A DNA stretch of 64,000 bases from Parasphingorhabdus halotolerans (GTDB taxonomy: Bacteria; Pseudomonadota; Alphaproteobacteria; Sphingomonadales; Sphingomonadaceae). The position numbers and the translations under genes were made by a program. The stretch is from positions 2,852,001-2,916,000 of the forward strand of contig NZ_CP051217.1 of the NCBI RefSeq assembly GCF_012516475.1, read 5' to 3'. This document shows, one piece after another, positions 19,189 through 28,220 of this stretch; position 1 is the first letter of the stretch; each line of letters begins with the position of its first letter. The notes beneath the pieces are model-generated. The model saw only the letters and a program-made list of their open reading frames with translations. It was not told the origin of the DNA and ran no database searches.

Positions 19189-19962
19189 ATGAATAGTAAT
19201 CCATTTGATCTTGCTGGCAAGGTCGCCATCGTTACAGGTGCCAACACCGGGATAGGGCAGGGCATTGCTCTGGCCCTTGCCGAAGCGGGCGCGGATATTG
19301 CTGCTGTCGGCCGCTCGGCAGCGGCAGAGACGGTTGAAAAGGTGCGGGCGCAGGGCCGTAAGGCGGAAATTATTTCGGCTGACCTTTCCAGCATTGAGCC
19401 CGTTGAACGCATCATTGATGAAACCAGGGAAAAGCTCGGCAGCGTTGAAATTCTGGTCAACAATGCCGGGATTATCCGCCGCAACGACGCGGTAGATTTC
19501 TCCGAAGACGATTGGGATGCCGTCATGGACACCAATCTGAAAAGCCTGTTTTTCCTGTGCCAAGCAGCAGGCCGCGAGATGATTGCCGCGTATGAGGCCG
19601 ATGGCCGTATTGGCAAGATCATCAACATTGCCTCGATGCTCACTTTTCAGGGTGGTATTCGGGTACCGAGCTACACGGCTTCAAAATCAGGCGTCGGCGG
19701 CTTGACCAAGTTACTTGCCAACGAATGGGCCGCCAAAGGGGTCTGTGTGAATGCGATTGCACCGGGCTACATCGCCACCAATAACACAGCGGCTTTGCAA
19801 GCCGATGAAAGCCGCAACCGGCAGATTATGGACCGTATTCCGGCGGGCCGCTGGGGCGATCCTTCGGACTTGGGCGGCGCTGCAGTGTTTCTTGCGTCAA
19901 CGGCTTCAGATTATGTGCAGGGCCACATATTGGCGGTCGATGGCGGCTGGTTGGCGCGCTGA
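19189..19962 (+). CDS. kduD: 2-dehydro-3-deoxy-D-gluconate 5-dehydrogenase (KduD-like SDR)
   Basis: A 257-residue classical short-chain dehydrogenase. It has the cofactor loop TGANTGIGQG, the NNAG motif, catalytic Ser in NIASMLTFQGG and Tyr-x-x-x-Lys in YTASKSG. The C-terminal part IAPGYIATNNTAAL, DRIPAGRWGDPSDLGG and HILAVDGGWLAR is strongly characteristic of KduD. It reduces 3-deoxy-2,5-diketo-gluconate to 2-keto-3-deoxygluconate, which then enters the KDG kinase/aldolase route; those genes are not in this window. It is the last gene of the lyase operon and converges with the lacI-family gene. Confidence 0.92.
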   Translation: MNSNPFDLAGKVAIVTGANTGIGQGIALALAEAGADIAAVGRSAAAETVEKVRAQGRKAEIISADLSSIEPVERIIDETREKLGSVEILVNNAGIIRRNDAVDFSEDDWDAVMDTNLKSLFFLCQAAGREMIAAYEADGRIGKIINIASMLTFQGGIRVPSYTASKSGVGGLTKLLANEWAAKGVCVNAIAPGYIATNNTAALQADESRNRQIMDRIPAGRWGDPSDLGGAAVFLASTASDYVQGHILAVDGGWLAR

Positions 19963-19971
19963 TAACTTAGG

Positions 19972-21015
19972 CTAATTGTCCAGCGGAACATCGGCAACTG
20001 ACATCCGGTCAATAAAGGTCGATTCCAATATTGTCGGGAGTTCAGCGTCATCTCGTTCGGGCAGAAATTCCGGGACCAGTTTCCGTGCCGCCAGTTCGCC
20101 CATTTCGGTAATGGGCCAGCGTACCGTGCTTAGCGGAGGCCAGATATGTGAGGCGGTAGGAGAGTCATCAAAGCCGATGATGGAAAGCTGTTCAGGCACC
20201 GCGATGCCTTTCGAGCGTGCTGCATGAAGCACACCAGCTGCCATTTCATCATTGCTCGCAAATATCGCTGTTGGCCGGGGCTGCTGGGACAATAATTTCG
20301 TTCCCGCCGTAACACCTGACTCAAAACGATAATTACCCTCGGCGGCCAGCTTTTTGTCAAAATTAATGCCTGCATCGGCGATAGCAGCGAGAAATCCGGT
20401 TTCGCGTTCGAGCGCAGACCGGAATCCTTTTGGGCCGCGAACAAATCCGATGGTTTTATGGCCGCGCTCAATCAATGTAGCGCACGCTTTCCTGACTACT
20501 TCCTGATCATTGGATGCCACACAATTATCAATACCATCCAATATCGCCGAGCCAATGCGCACATAACGCACCCCAAGTTCTTTACAGAGTTCGGCCAAGT
20601 CATCCCGTTCGGATATTGGCGGTAATAACATAGCAGCCAGCGGCCGTTGTTTTTCGAGAAACGTCCTGACATCATGCAGAATATCATTCGAGTTTCGCTG
20701 AACCGGTCGGACGACAAGAGCAAGATCAGATTCCTTGATCGCATTCAAAACGCCGGTTTGAAAGTTCAACACAGTCTGGGCATTGGGATTGTCGTGCAGC
20801 AGAACGATCAGAAAATTTCGCCGGAGAGCCAATGCCCGGGCCTGCGGGTTAGGAACAAAACCCAGAGTGCGAATGGCATTTTCCACTTTTTCCCTCGTGG
20901 CTTCGGCCAGAAGAGGGGAGCGATTAATCACCCGGCTGACCGTTTTTTTTGAAACGCCGGCTTTAGCGGCGACATCATTAATCGTGGGCTGGGATCTGGA
21001 TTTGGGATTCGCCAT
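19972..21015 (-). CDS. LacI-family transcriptional regulator
   Basis: A 347-residue regulator. The N-terminal helix-turn-helix and hinge (TINDVAAKAGVSKKTVSRVINRS, then VPNPQARALALRR) are typical. The periplasmic-binding-protein-like effector domain follows, with IGFVRGPKGF, FASNDEMAAGVL and IIGFDDSPTASHIWPPLSTV. The ATG at 21015 is chosen because it places the HTH about 11 residues from the N terminus; a TTG at 21045 is the longer alternative. It converges with kduD. It is the best candidate to bind the CG-centred palindromes before the TonB receptor and the lyase gene, since LacI-family operators have that symmetry. The inducer is probably a uronate catabolite. Confidence 0.9.
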   Translation of the reverse strand: MANPKSRSQPTINDVAAKAGVSKKTVSRVINRSPLLAEATREKVENAIRTLGFVPNPQARALALRRNFLIVLLHDNPNAQTVLNFQTGVLNAIKESDLALVVRPVQRNSNDILHDVRTFLEKQRPLAAMLLPPISERDDLAELCKELGVRYVRIGSAILDGIDNCVASNDQEVVRKACATLIERGHKTIGFVRGPKGFRSALERETGFLAAIADAGINFDKKLAAEGNYRFESGVTAGTKLLSQQPRPTAIFASNDEMAAGVLHAARSKGIAVPEQLSIIGFDDSPTASHIWPPLSTVRWPITEMGELAARKLVPEFLPERDDAELPTILESTFIDRMSVADVPLDN

Positions 21016-21161
21016 ATTTGGATATCTGCTCCAACAAAGTTCCAACCTCCATGATCAAGGTCCTATCGCATCTATAGTCCGAAATATTCCCTAGTCAAAA
21101 GGCCATAAGGCGATTCACTTAACATTCCATCGCCAATGAAACTTGCAACTGACAGCGTGTC

Positions 21162-21548
21162 TTATACGGCTTTTTTGAGCAAGAATGACGACAGGATAGG
21201 GAAGTTACCGCCTGTCATAACATGATCGCGCGCGTGCAGCACGCCATAGATATAGTCGAAAACCTTGACCTCGGTCGGGCGATCATCGCCGGTTGCTTTG
21301 CGGAAATCCTTAAGCCCCTCCTTTTCAAAGGAGGGGTTGGGGTGGTTTCTCCCGGCCTGCGCACTTTTCGCTTAGCGAGCGCCGCCTCCCGGCGTCACCA
21401 CCACCCCTTTCCCCTCCTCTGAAGAGGAGGGGTTTTCCTGGTTCAACCCACCCGCCGCACAAATCGCGGCATAGATTTCGGGATCAAAATTGACCGTCCG
21501 CCCTGTCGGCGAAAAGGCATCACCCTGCTCGGCCTCTTCGTCGGCCAT
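21162..21548 (-). pseudogene. C-terminal fragment of a large restriction/methyltransferase protein, interrupted by a REP pair
   Basis: Reading the minus strand from ATG 21548 gives MADEEAEQGDAF, then VNFDPEIYAAICAAGGL, a foreign stretch encoded by the REP element with a TAA, and then, in the same frame, PTEVKVFDYIYGVLHA and a short tail to a stop at 21162. The DPEIYAAI and VFDYIYGVLHA motifs occur near the C terminus of type ISP-like restriction enzymes. The catalytic parts are absent. The REP element sits in frame, so only one stop codon separates the two halves. Identification is from memory of the motif and is moderate. Confidence 0.6.
21315..21432. repeat. REP-type element: two 10-bp GC-rich hairpins in inverted arrangement
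   Basis: Positions 21315-21336 and 21411-21432 each form a hairpin with 10-bp arms (CCCCTCCTTT and CCCCTCCTCT with their complements) and a 2-base loop. Each is flanked on the inner side by matching GGGGTGGT / ACCACCCC sequence, making a larger inverted repeat. The 75-base centre contains GGGAGGCGGCGCTCGC (minus strand). This is the layout of REP/BIME intergenic elements common in alphaproteobacteria. It interrupts the restriction-gene fragment. Confidence 0.8.
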
Positions 21549-21561
21549 GCTTTCCAGCTAT

Positions 21562-21834
21562 TTAGGCTAATTGAAACCCCTCAATACGATTCAGTTCCAC
21601 TTCAAATTGCCGCCAGAGAAAGTTCGCTTCTTCAGGAGGTAGAACCTTTGCCTTGATTGGAAAACTGTTGCGATGATGGCGCATAGTTTTTTCGTCCCAC
21701 GGTGCCACTTTCGTCGCCGCTTTTGCTGCATCAAGCAGTGCATGCAATTCTAATCGCACCGAATGTGAACTGACATATTCGGTTTCGTCTGGCTCGCCTA
21801 AATCAAATCCCAACTGCATTTTCTGATCTGCCAA
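21562..21834 (-). CDS. Small hypothetical protein in restriction-gene remnant cluster
   Basis: A 90-residue, probably all-helical acidic protein containing SVRLELHALLDAAKAAT, APWDEKTMRHHRNSFP and ANFLWRQFEVELNRI. Small proteins of this kind sit directly downstream of large N-6 DNA methylase genes in some defence operons; that is recollection, not a search. It starts 24 bases after the methylase C-terminal fragment on the same strand. With its partner truncated, it is probably non-functional or orphaned. Confidence 0.6.
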   Translation of the reverse strand: MADQKMQLGFDLGEPDETEYVSSHSVRLELHALLDAAKAATKVAPWDEKTMRHHRNSFPIKAKVLPPEEANFLWRQFEVELNRIEGFQLA

Positions 21835-21857
21835 CTCATCACTCCAACTTAAGACAT

Positions 21858-22301
21858 TTACCGCCTTTTACCGCCATAAACGGACGGCTCATCGGCCAGT
21901 TTATGGCGAAGCAACTCCAGTGAACCACCCGGTTGTGCCAATACCTTCGGTATTGCCAATATACCAATCAGAAAAGCTTCGTCCAGTTCTGCGCGCGCTT
22001 TATCCACATCTATTTCGTTGAAAGGTAGCATGGGAATGTCAGACCGTTTCTTCAGCAACGCTGCAGATTGATTCAACTGAACCGCAGAAAGCATGGCCGG
22101 ATCAAGTAATGTCATCTTGGCCAGTGCCTGCTTGCCAATGTTGCCTCGCCCTGATTGCTGTTTGTTGGCTTGCCACCAATGCATCAGAAGCCCGAGCGAG
22201 GTGTTTCCCCACAACGCCACCGCCGCTTCCATTTCCGGTTTTGGAAATTTCAGTGTCATCCAGGCCTGCCCACCGATAATTAAGCGATTTGTATATTGCA
22301 T
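21858..22301 (-). pseudogene. C-terminal fragment of an N-6 DNA methylase-type protein
   Basis: The 147-residue frame reads AVALWGNTSLGLLMHWWQANKQQSGRG, LLKKRSDIPMLPFNEIDVDKARAELDEAFLI and GGSLELLRHKLADEPSVYGGK, which resembles the last domain of large (over 1000 residues) N-6 adenine methylases found in phage-defence loci. The methyltransferase domain with NPPF/Y is missing. A 246-residue protein resembling the N-terminal domain of the same type of gene lies upstream at 23388-24128, with an HNH gene in between, so the original gene probably lost its middle part. Confidence 0.6.
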
Positions 22302-22437
22302 CGCTGTTGATTGACTGTTGAATCGAAAGTTCTGATTGATGTGCAGACTAGACGACCAATCCCCTGGTTAACGGCTTCGAAGCAAATATTTTTTTCCCAC
22401 TTTTGCAGGAAAGAGCACAACGCTTAGATCCTTAGCA

Positions 22438-23391
22438 TTATCCAAGGAAGCATTGATTCTGATGCCACTGGATATGCTCAAGGGATGGACGGCCTTCTTC
22501 AATTTCCGGCACGGCCAATTGGCTGCCATGCAAACGCCTATACTCATTACCGTTATTGAAGTCGGTTCTTACGCGATCACTTACAACAAGTTTTAACTCA
22601 TCATCAAATGTAACGTATCCTGCATCAAACACGCTATGGATATCCTTGCGTAGTAGGATTCCATTTTGCACTTCATGCTCGCCGCCTTGCCCATAGGGTC
22701 TTATGTGTGCCGCATCGAGTGCGGGTAAGACCCTTCCATGTGAAATTCCACATTCTCTTCGATAGGCATCGGTCACTGCCAATCTGAACGCTCCTTGGCC
22801 TAAACGGGGTTTGATCAGGGTTGGTGCGCCAAATTTTGAGCCCTTGTGTGAAAACGGTAGCGAGCCCTCTTTGAGGTACGAGCTATTGGCTGAATCTTGG
22901 AGGGACATTTGGGTGGCAGAATTCTGCAAAGCCTCCCACAGGCGCATACCTTCAGTTGTTTCGGTATCGTATGTTTTGCCAACGACAATCGAGTTTGCCC
23001 AGCTATCGGGTTGGGGAATCCAAAGCTCTTGGGGGAAAAACACTGGTTGAACAACTATCCTACAGCCAATAACACAATCTGCAGCGGGATTCACCTCTTT
23101 GCGATACTGTCCAACCCTTGCCCTCATATCATCAAAACTAGCCGCACCGTTTTTTGTGCCCATGGCATCCCAAGCAAGTGACAGCGGCAAATTAGATGCT
23201 TGGCTCAGCACTCCGAATCCACCGATTACGTTCCGCGGCGCTTTCAACTTGAACAAAAACAATTCGCCTGGAGAAACCGCGCCAAATTTGGCGTGTCCGC
23301 TCGGTTGCCAAAAGTTGACCTCATCGATGTTATCGTGTGCTGCCAAGTAATCAAACCAATTGGGGTCTGTATTGGCCACCCACATTCTCAT
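22438..23391 (-). CDS. HNH endonuclease (HNH_2 type) with PUA-like N-terminal region
   Basis: A 317-residue protein. The C-terminal third carries an HNH_2 nuclease domain: CGISHGRVLPALDAAHIRPYGQGG with the DAAH His, VQNGILLRKDIHSVFDAGYV with Asn and His, and a trailing beta-strand. The N-terminal part (MRMWVANTDPNWFDYL to LFLFKLKAPRNVIGGFGV) resembles EVE/PUA-like modified-base readers that accompany HNH domains in modification-dependent nucleases; this is inference. Its ATG overlaps the stop of the upstream gene (ATGA at 23388-23391), so the two are translationally coupled. It appears intact within an otherwise decayed defence region. Confidence 0.8.
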   Translation of the reverse strand: MRMWVANTDPNWFDYLAAHDNIDEVNFWQPSGHAKFGAVSPGELFLFKLKAPRNVIGGFGVLSQASNLPLSLAWDAMGTKNGAASFDDMRARVGQYRKEVNPAADCVIGCRIVVQPVFFPQELWIPQPDSWANSIVVGKTYDTETTEGMRLWEALQNSATQMSLQDSANSSYLKEGSLPFSHKGSKFGAPTLIKPRLGQGAFRLAVTDAYRRECGISHGRVLPALDAAHIRPYGQGGEHEVQNGILLRKDIHSVFDAGYVTFDDELKLVVSDRVRTDFNNGNEYRRLHGSQLAVPEIEEGRPSLEHIQWHQNQCFLG

Positions 23392-24128
23392 GACCGAACC
23401 TCGCTGGCGTACCTTTTGAATGATAGGATATTTCTACCTAAGAATGAATATAGTCCATGAGCAAGGTTCTCATGAAACACAAAGGCATTGGCCAGAATAG
23501 TGGTGGCCATTCTCCGCGTTTGGTCGCTATCTTCCTGACAAAGCGCTTCTGCAATCAAATCAAGTGCGACAGGATAACTTTTCTCAATTCCCTCCAGTTG
23601 ACCTGCGGCTTGCGTTACTCCGAGCATCAGTTCATCGGCCGCATTTTCGACAATGGCGGGTGGAACGGTTGCTGCTTGTGCCAATACTGACAAATCAGAA
23701 ATTGATCCCTTAATCCATCCCTTTAGAGGCCAGCGGGTGCAATCATCTGGCTTGTTGCCTGTAAAAAGGGCAAACTCCATATCTTCGGTCTTGGCAATCT
23801 CATCGGCTAGTGCTGTACCAGATAATTTTCTGAAACCTTCAGGCGTTCGCACGGCAATAGAGGACAATATAGCTCGGCCATTTAACCTGAGTGTCTCACC
23901 CAGTCGGTCTTTTGCTTCGGGCTCCACGGTTATCGCTGGCAAAACTTCGGTTTCAATTACGACCGGTGAAACACCATCTTCCGTAACGAGAATGTCAGGC
24001 CGTTTGCTATTGCCGGTAAGCGTACCAGTGTTTTCGGATCGAACAACTTTTTCATCATTCCAGCCATGTCGTGTTGTGCGCAATGCATTGGCGATAGCAT
24101 CGTTTATAGTGTGTTCGGTTGTTGCCAA
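23388..24128 (-). CDS. Restriction/methylase N-terminal-type protein coupled to HNH nuclease
   Basis: A 246-residue protein. It begins with INDAIANALRTTRHGW, followed by NSKRPDILVTEDGVSPVVIETEVLP, which looks like a PD-(D/E)XK-type core (D, then E-x-E) used in restriction endonucleases. A central region reads ILSSIAVRTPEG and EFALFTGNKPDDCTRWP. Near the end, QTRRMATTILANAFVFHENLAHG matches what I recall from the N-terminal domain of large N-6 DNA methylases. The last ~20 residues differ. It may be a truncated remnant fused to new sequence or a real partner of the HNH nuclease; the ATGA overlap favours a working pair. Confidence 0.6.
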   Translation of the reverse strand: MATTEHTINDAIANALRTTRHGWNDEKVVRSENTGTLTGNSKRPDILVTEDGVSPVVIETEVLPAITVEPEAKDRLGETLRLNGRAILSSIAVRTPEGFRKLSGTALADEIAKTEDMEFALFTGNKPDDCTRWPLKGWIKGSISDLSVLAQAATVPPAIVENAADELMLGVTQAAGQLEGIEKSYPVALDLIAEALCQEDSDQTRRMATTILANAFVFHENLAHGLYSFLGRNILSFKRYASEVRS

Positions 24129-24223
24129 CTCAATTCCCCTTAGACATTGTCCTCATGCCCAAAGCCCCTGCGCCGCGCAATTGCTTTGTCGCCTGTGGCC
24201 GTAATTGGGGAATTCCAACAGGC

Positions 24224-24850
24224 TTTCCTACAGGCCGTTGTCTATGCGATGATCATTCCATGAGCCATCCGACTTTGCTACCAAAGCCCTATATTCTGGG
24301 ATCCATCCGGTGTTGGGAACGCTTCTTGCAACGCGCGCGGGCGTGCGGGCGCGCACGTACAGGGCTCACTTTCCTAAACTTTGTAATATTATTTCCTACA
24401 GGGGGCTGTGGAAAGCGGAGCCGGGTTATTTGCGTTCAGGGGGTGTGACCCTGTGTGACCCTAACGCATTTGTGCTCCGGCCAGCACGCCGGAGTGCTGG
24501 CGGTCATGTAGCGGAAAACAGCGCTTCCTTGGTGGCAATTGTGGCAAGTTTGGAATGCTGGCGCGGGCGGCCGATGGAACTTGGCTTTAAATGTGCAAGC
24601 TGGGTCAGATTCAATCGAAAGGAACTGGAATCAAGGAATGATCGTTGCGTGGGTATCAAGCCCGTGCGCGTGTTGCGGGATTTTTTCGGGATTGCATCCC
24701 CCGGATGCAATCTTGAACCGGAAAAACGGTCCCTACGGGAATCGAAAACAAGGTCTACACATCAGATAAATAAGCATAAAATATAGGTGCCAGGTTGCCG
24801 ATCCATCGCCGATACCATCAGTGTCCAAATGTAAAAAGGTTCGATTCCTC
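24224..24850. repeat. Dispersed composite repeat, copy A
   Basis: Four blocks match copy B (46024-46688) in the same order and orientation. They are TTTCCTACA to CCATGAGCCATC (24224-24268), TGTTGGGAACGCTTCTTGCA plus GC-rich CGCGCGCGG (24311-24343), a 31-base identical block ending TTTGTAATATTATT (24363-24393), and CGGGA...GATTGCATCC through CCTACGGGAATCGAA (24676-24746). A last block holds CCATCG...ATACCATCAG to GGTTCGATTCCT (24812-24849). GATTGCATCC-CCC-GGATGCAATC (24690-24712) is a perfect 10-bp hairpin. The middle (24400-24660) differs between copies. No real gene was found in 24129-24952. Confidence 0.75.
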
Positions 24851-24952
24851 AACTTTCGAAAATTATCCTGTCGCATCTTCAAGAAACAGGACTCGGTGAT
24901 TTCTAGATCAAAACTTGATTACCCGCTTTCGAGCCGAGAGCGGGTTTAATGA

Positions 24953-26574
24953 TCATTCCAAATTGCCCGATAGCGGGATCAGGTTATCAAGCGCTGTCGC
25001 GCATTTGGCTGCATTGGGAGAATTGTTTGTCCATTGCTTAACTTCTTCGACAAATTTGCGGGTGATCCCCACTCCCTCAAATTTTTCAGCCTCCCGAATA
25101 GAGTCCTCGGCACCTTTTCGGTCTCCCAGACCGAGCAGTGCCCACGCCAGCGAGAGGCGGGGCTGATAGTAGTTGGGCGTGCGGGATATGGCCTGTTTGC
25201 AGGCTGGTACCGCTGATGCGTAATGCAGCAGAAACAAATGACCAGTAGCGCGGTAGGTCGCCCATAGTCCAAAGCGCGGATGATGTGGTGCGCGATACTC
25301 GGCGGATTCTATTAAGGCAATACCGTTCGGATCGCTTTCCACCAGACACATTTGCCAGCCCAGCATCGCCAGGGCATGCGCATTATTGGGATCCAGTTCT
25401 ACCGCTCGCCTTAAAAAACCGATGGCTTCCGACTGACGGTGGAACATCGCGTTTACGATTCCTGCAGCGGCAATGACTTCAGGATTGGACGGCTCCTTTG
25501 CCAGCGCCGCCCCGATATGCTCAAAAGCGATTTGTTCGGCTGACTTGGGATCATCTTCCCACTGGCTGACCACATTCTGGCTGAGCTGCACAGACAGACC
25601 GGCGCGCAAGGCTGCATGGTCAGGCGTTATTTTCAGCCCTTCGCGCAAAAGTCGGGTGATCTCGAGAGCGCTATCCTTGCCATAGCTGTATCTGAGCGTT
25701 TCCGCCGTCTGCAATATCCGGTACACATCATTTTGAAAGGGCCGGGAAGTAACCACTGGCGGTTCCAGCGCAAATCGAACCTGCGCGGAAATGGCGGTTG
25801 AAACATTGAGCAGGACATCGCTCTGGACTTCGAAAAACTGGTCGAGAACGGTATTATATTTTTCCGACCAGGCCAGTGATGAATCAATCGTGTCGACGAG
25901 TTCGAAGCGTAGCCTTATGTCATTGCCGTTCCTTCGGAAACTGCCGGACAAAAGAAACCGGCAGCCGAGCATTCCGGCAATTTTTGCCGGCGGTATATTG
26001 TCATCACCGAGCGCCCTTACTGAACTATGAGGCGTAACGAACAGCATGGGAGTGGTAGCGAGCAGGCTGGTTAAATCCCGGCTCATGCCATCAGCGAGAT
26101 ACCTATTTTCGACATCTGCGTTGTGATCGGCAATCGGCAGGATTGCGATGGACAGATTATATTCGCGCGCCGGTACCTCAAACAGTCTGGTGGTTTCCGT
26201 ATTCGTAACCTTGCCTTCTATCGATGCGTCCAGTCGGTATCCAAATTTAGATACGGTCTTGATTGCACCCGCAAAGCTTGGGAAAGATTTAAACGCCCGG
26301 CGGAGCTGATAGACTAGCCGAGTCAGAGACTCATCGCCGCCCCTCCGTTAGGCCAAATGCAATCCAGCAAGTCAGTCCGGTTGACTGGTTGACGCGGAGC
26401 AGCGGCCAATTGAACCAGCAAATCCATAACTTTTGGTTCAACATGCTTAACCTGATCATCCAGTCTCAAACTATGGTCAAATTTGTTGGCAGCGATATCA
26501 TTGATGAAGAAAATGCCGTCCAGACGTTCGTCGCCCGGCTCCCTTTTTCCCTCTGATATCCGAGCATTTGTCAT
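24953..26574 (-). pseudogene. Winged-helix/TPR transcriptional regulator (CadC/TolB-like), frameshifted
   Basis: Two frames form one protein of about 540 residues. The 5' frame (26574-26323) begins an OmpR/CadC-type winged helix: VEPKVMDLLVQLAAAPRQPVNRTDLLDCIWPNGG. The reading continues in another frame as GDESLTRLVYQLRRAF and TVSKFGYRLD, the end of the same domain. Then come a TolB-like N-terminal region (LSIAILPIADHNADVENRYLADGMSRDL) and TPR-like helices to 24953. Adding one G (minus strand) to the C-run at 26340-26343 restores the frame. No clear membrane segment separates the domains. It is divergent from the MFS gene at 26821 and may regulate it. Confidence 0.85.
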
Positions 26575-26820
26575 GGAATAATCCGCTAGTGCCCTGCTTT
26601 TAACGTCAATGTTACACAGTGTTACCCGAATCCTTGCTCCGGTCCATCATAAAAAAATCATATTTTCCATCAGGACTTTGGACGGTGTCTGGATTTACCC
26701 AAGCACATGTCCGGCGAATGAATTGCGACCCGTCATTCGCCGGGCAGTCTGAATAACAGTTTTTTCAAACGCAAACGGTGGCGCGAGCTTTGTAAATTCA
26801 CAATTCCTGGGGGAACGATT

Positions 26821-28200
26821 TTGGCATCCATTGCATTGGCGGATCGCCCGCATTCATCCATTTCTCTGGCCGAAAATCGCAAGTTGCGGCTATTCACGAT
26901 ATTCTTGTTATACGCGGGTCAGGGCATTCCGCTTGGTCTGTTTGATTTCGCCATACCCGCATGGATGGCCGTGAACGGCGCTTCTGGCCAAGACATCGCC
27001 TTTGTGGTGGCCATGGCTTCGCTGCCGTGGAGTTTCAAATTTATCGCTGGTTTCATCATGGACCGCTACACTTTGCTTTCCATGGGCAGACGGCGGGTCT
27101 GGATCATGGGCGCGCAAGCCGTGATGATTGCGCTGCTTGTAGCCTTCGCAATTGCAAATCCGGGCGCGAAAGACGTTCTCATCCTCGGCATTGTGGCGCT
27201 GGCGGTGAACTCCGCCACAGTGTTTCAGGATGTTGCAGTCGATGGGCTGACAGTTGATATTCTTCCTGAAGACGAGCGATCGATGGGCGGAGCGCTGGCA
27301 TCGGGCGGTCAGGCAAGCGGGGTGGCTGCATCCGCCGCATTCACTGGCGCGATGGTCTATGCTTACGGGGCAAGCGCCGCTTATATGGCATGCGCCTTCC
27401 TGGTCATTCTGGTGACCGTGCACATCATCTGGGTGCGTGAACGTGTCGGAGAGCGTCGATTGCCCTGGTCCAAGGGCGAGGCGCAGCAGGCCAATATCGC
27501 AATCCAGGCTGATAATTGGCTTTCCCTGATCAAGGAAGCTTTGAAAAACACGTTTTCCATGCGAAGCTTGGCCTATGCGCCGGTGCTGATATGCGCCGGT
27601 CTGACATACGGGATATGCATCATCGCCGGGCCGCTGATTGCCGCCGGACATACCGGCTGGACCGAGGACCAGTTAGGTCCACTAAACGGCACAGCGCAGA
27701 TTGTTGGAGCGGTTGCAGCGATAGTCATCGGCGGATACGCAGTCGGTAAAATTGGTGCGCAACGCTCATTCTGGATGTTCTATCTTTGCGCGGTCACCCT
27801 ACAGGGGTGGATGGTCTGGTCGATGGATAATTGGAGCGATCCTCGGGTATTGATAACCTTCGTCATGGGATGGACGCTGCTTTATGTCCTCACCGGAATC
27901 AGTCAGGTCGTGATGAACATGCGGCTCAGCCCGCCCGCAATCTCGGCGACCCAGTTCTCGATCTTCATGGCAATCTCCAACATGGGGATCAGCTTGGCGG
28001 GTATATTGGTCGGCTCAATCGCGATTCTGGCCGAACCGAGAGAAATGCTGATCTTACTGATGATGGTTCAGATCCTAGCGGTGATCATCCTCCTGATCGC
28101 AAAATTTCCGACCCGGCAAATCGGAACGGATGATTTGCAACCCACGACTGATCTTGAACTTGATGCAGTCGCCCCAGGGTCAACGCCAGCGCGAGACTAG
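26821..28200 (+). CDS. MFS transporter, AmpG-like
   Basis: A 459-residue, twelve-segment major facilitator protein. The A-like loop reads DRYTLLSMGRRRVWIMGAQ, and later VQDVAVDGL-type sequence (FQDVAVDGLTVDILP) is typical of the AmpG/acetyl-CoA transporter branch. The substrate is unknown. The start is TTG at 26821 after GGGGGAACG. A second member of the same family follows two genes later (29469), so this is a duplicated pair around a DUF418 gene. Upstream lies the divergent, frameshifted TPR regulator. Confidence 0.85.
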   Translation: MASIALADRPHSSISLAENRKLRLFTIFLLYAGQGIPLGLFDFAIPAWMAVNGASGQDIAFVVAMASLPWSFKFIAGFIMDRYTLLSMGRRRVWIMGAQAVMIALLVAFAIANPGAKDVLILGIVALAVNSATVFQDVAVDGLTVDILPEDERSMGGALASGGQASGVAASAAFTGAMVYAYGASAAYMACAFLVILVTVHIIWVRERVGERRLPWSKGEAQQANIAIQADNWLSLIKEALKNTFSMRSLAYAPVLICAGLTYGICIIAGPLIAAGHTGWTEDQLGPLNGTAQIVGAVAAIVIGGYAVGKIGAQRSFWMFYLCAVTLQGWMVWSMDNWSDPRVLITFVMGWTLLYVLTGISQVVMNMRLSPPAISATQFSIFMAISNMGISLAGILVGSIAILAEPREMLILLMMVQILAVIILLIAKFPTRQIGTDDLQPTTDLELDAVAPGSTPARD

Positions 28201-28220
28201 GTTCACTGGGGAGGCTAGTC

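Noticed and set aside
24312..24786. Open frame containing LGTLLATRAGVRARTYRAHFPKL, also found at repeat B
   Set aside because: It lies entirely within the dispersed repeat, has no ribosome-binding site, and the similarity between copies is at DNA level with differing frames. Treated as repeat sequence, not a gene.
24838..24849. GGTTCGATTCCT resembling a tRNA T-arm (also 46676-46687)
   Set aside because: The upstream ~70 bases do not fold as a cloverleaf, and no acceptor or CCA end follows. Not a tRNA gene.
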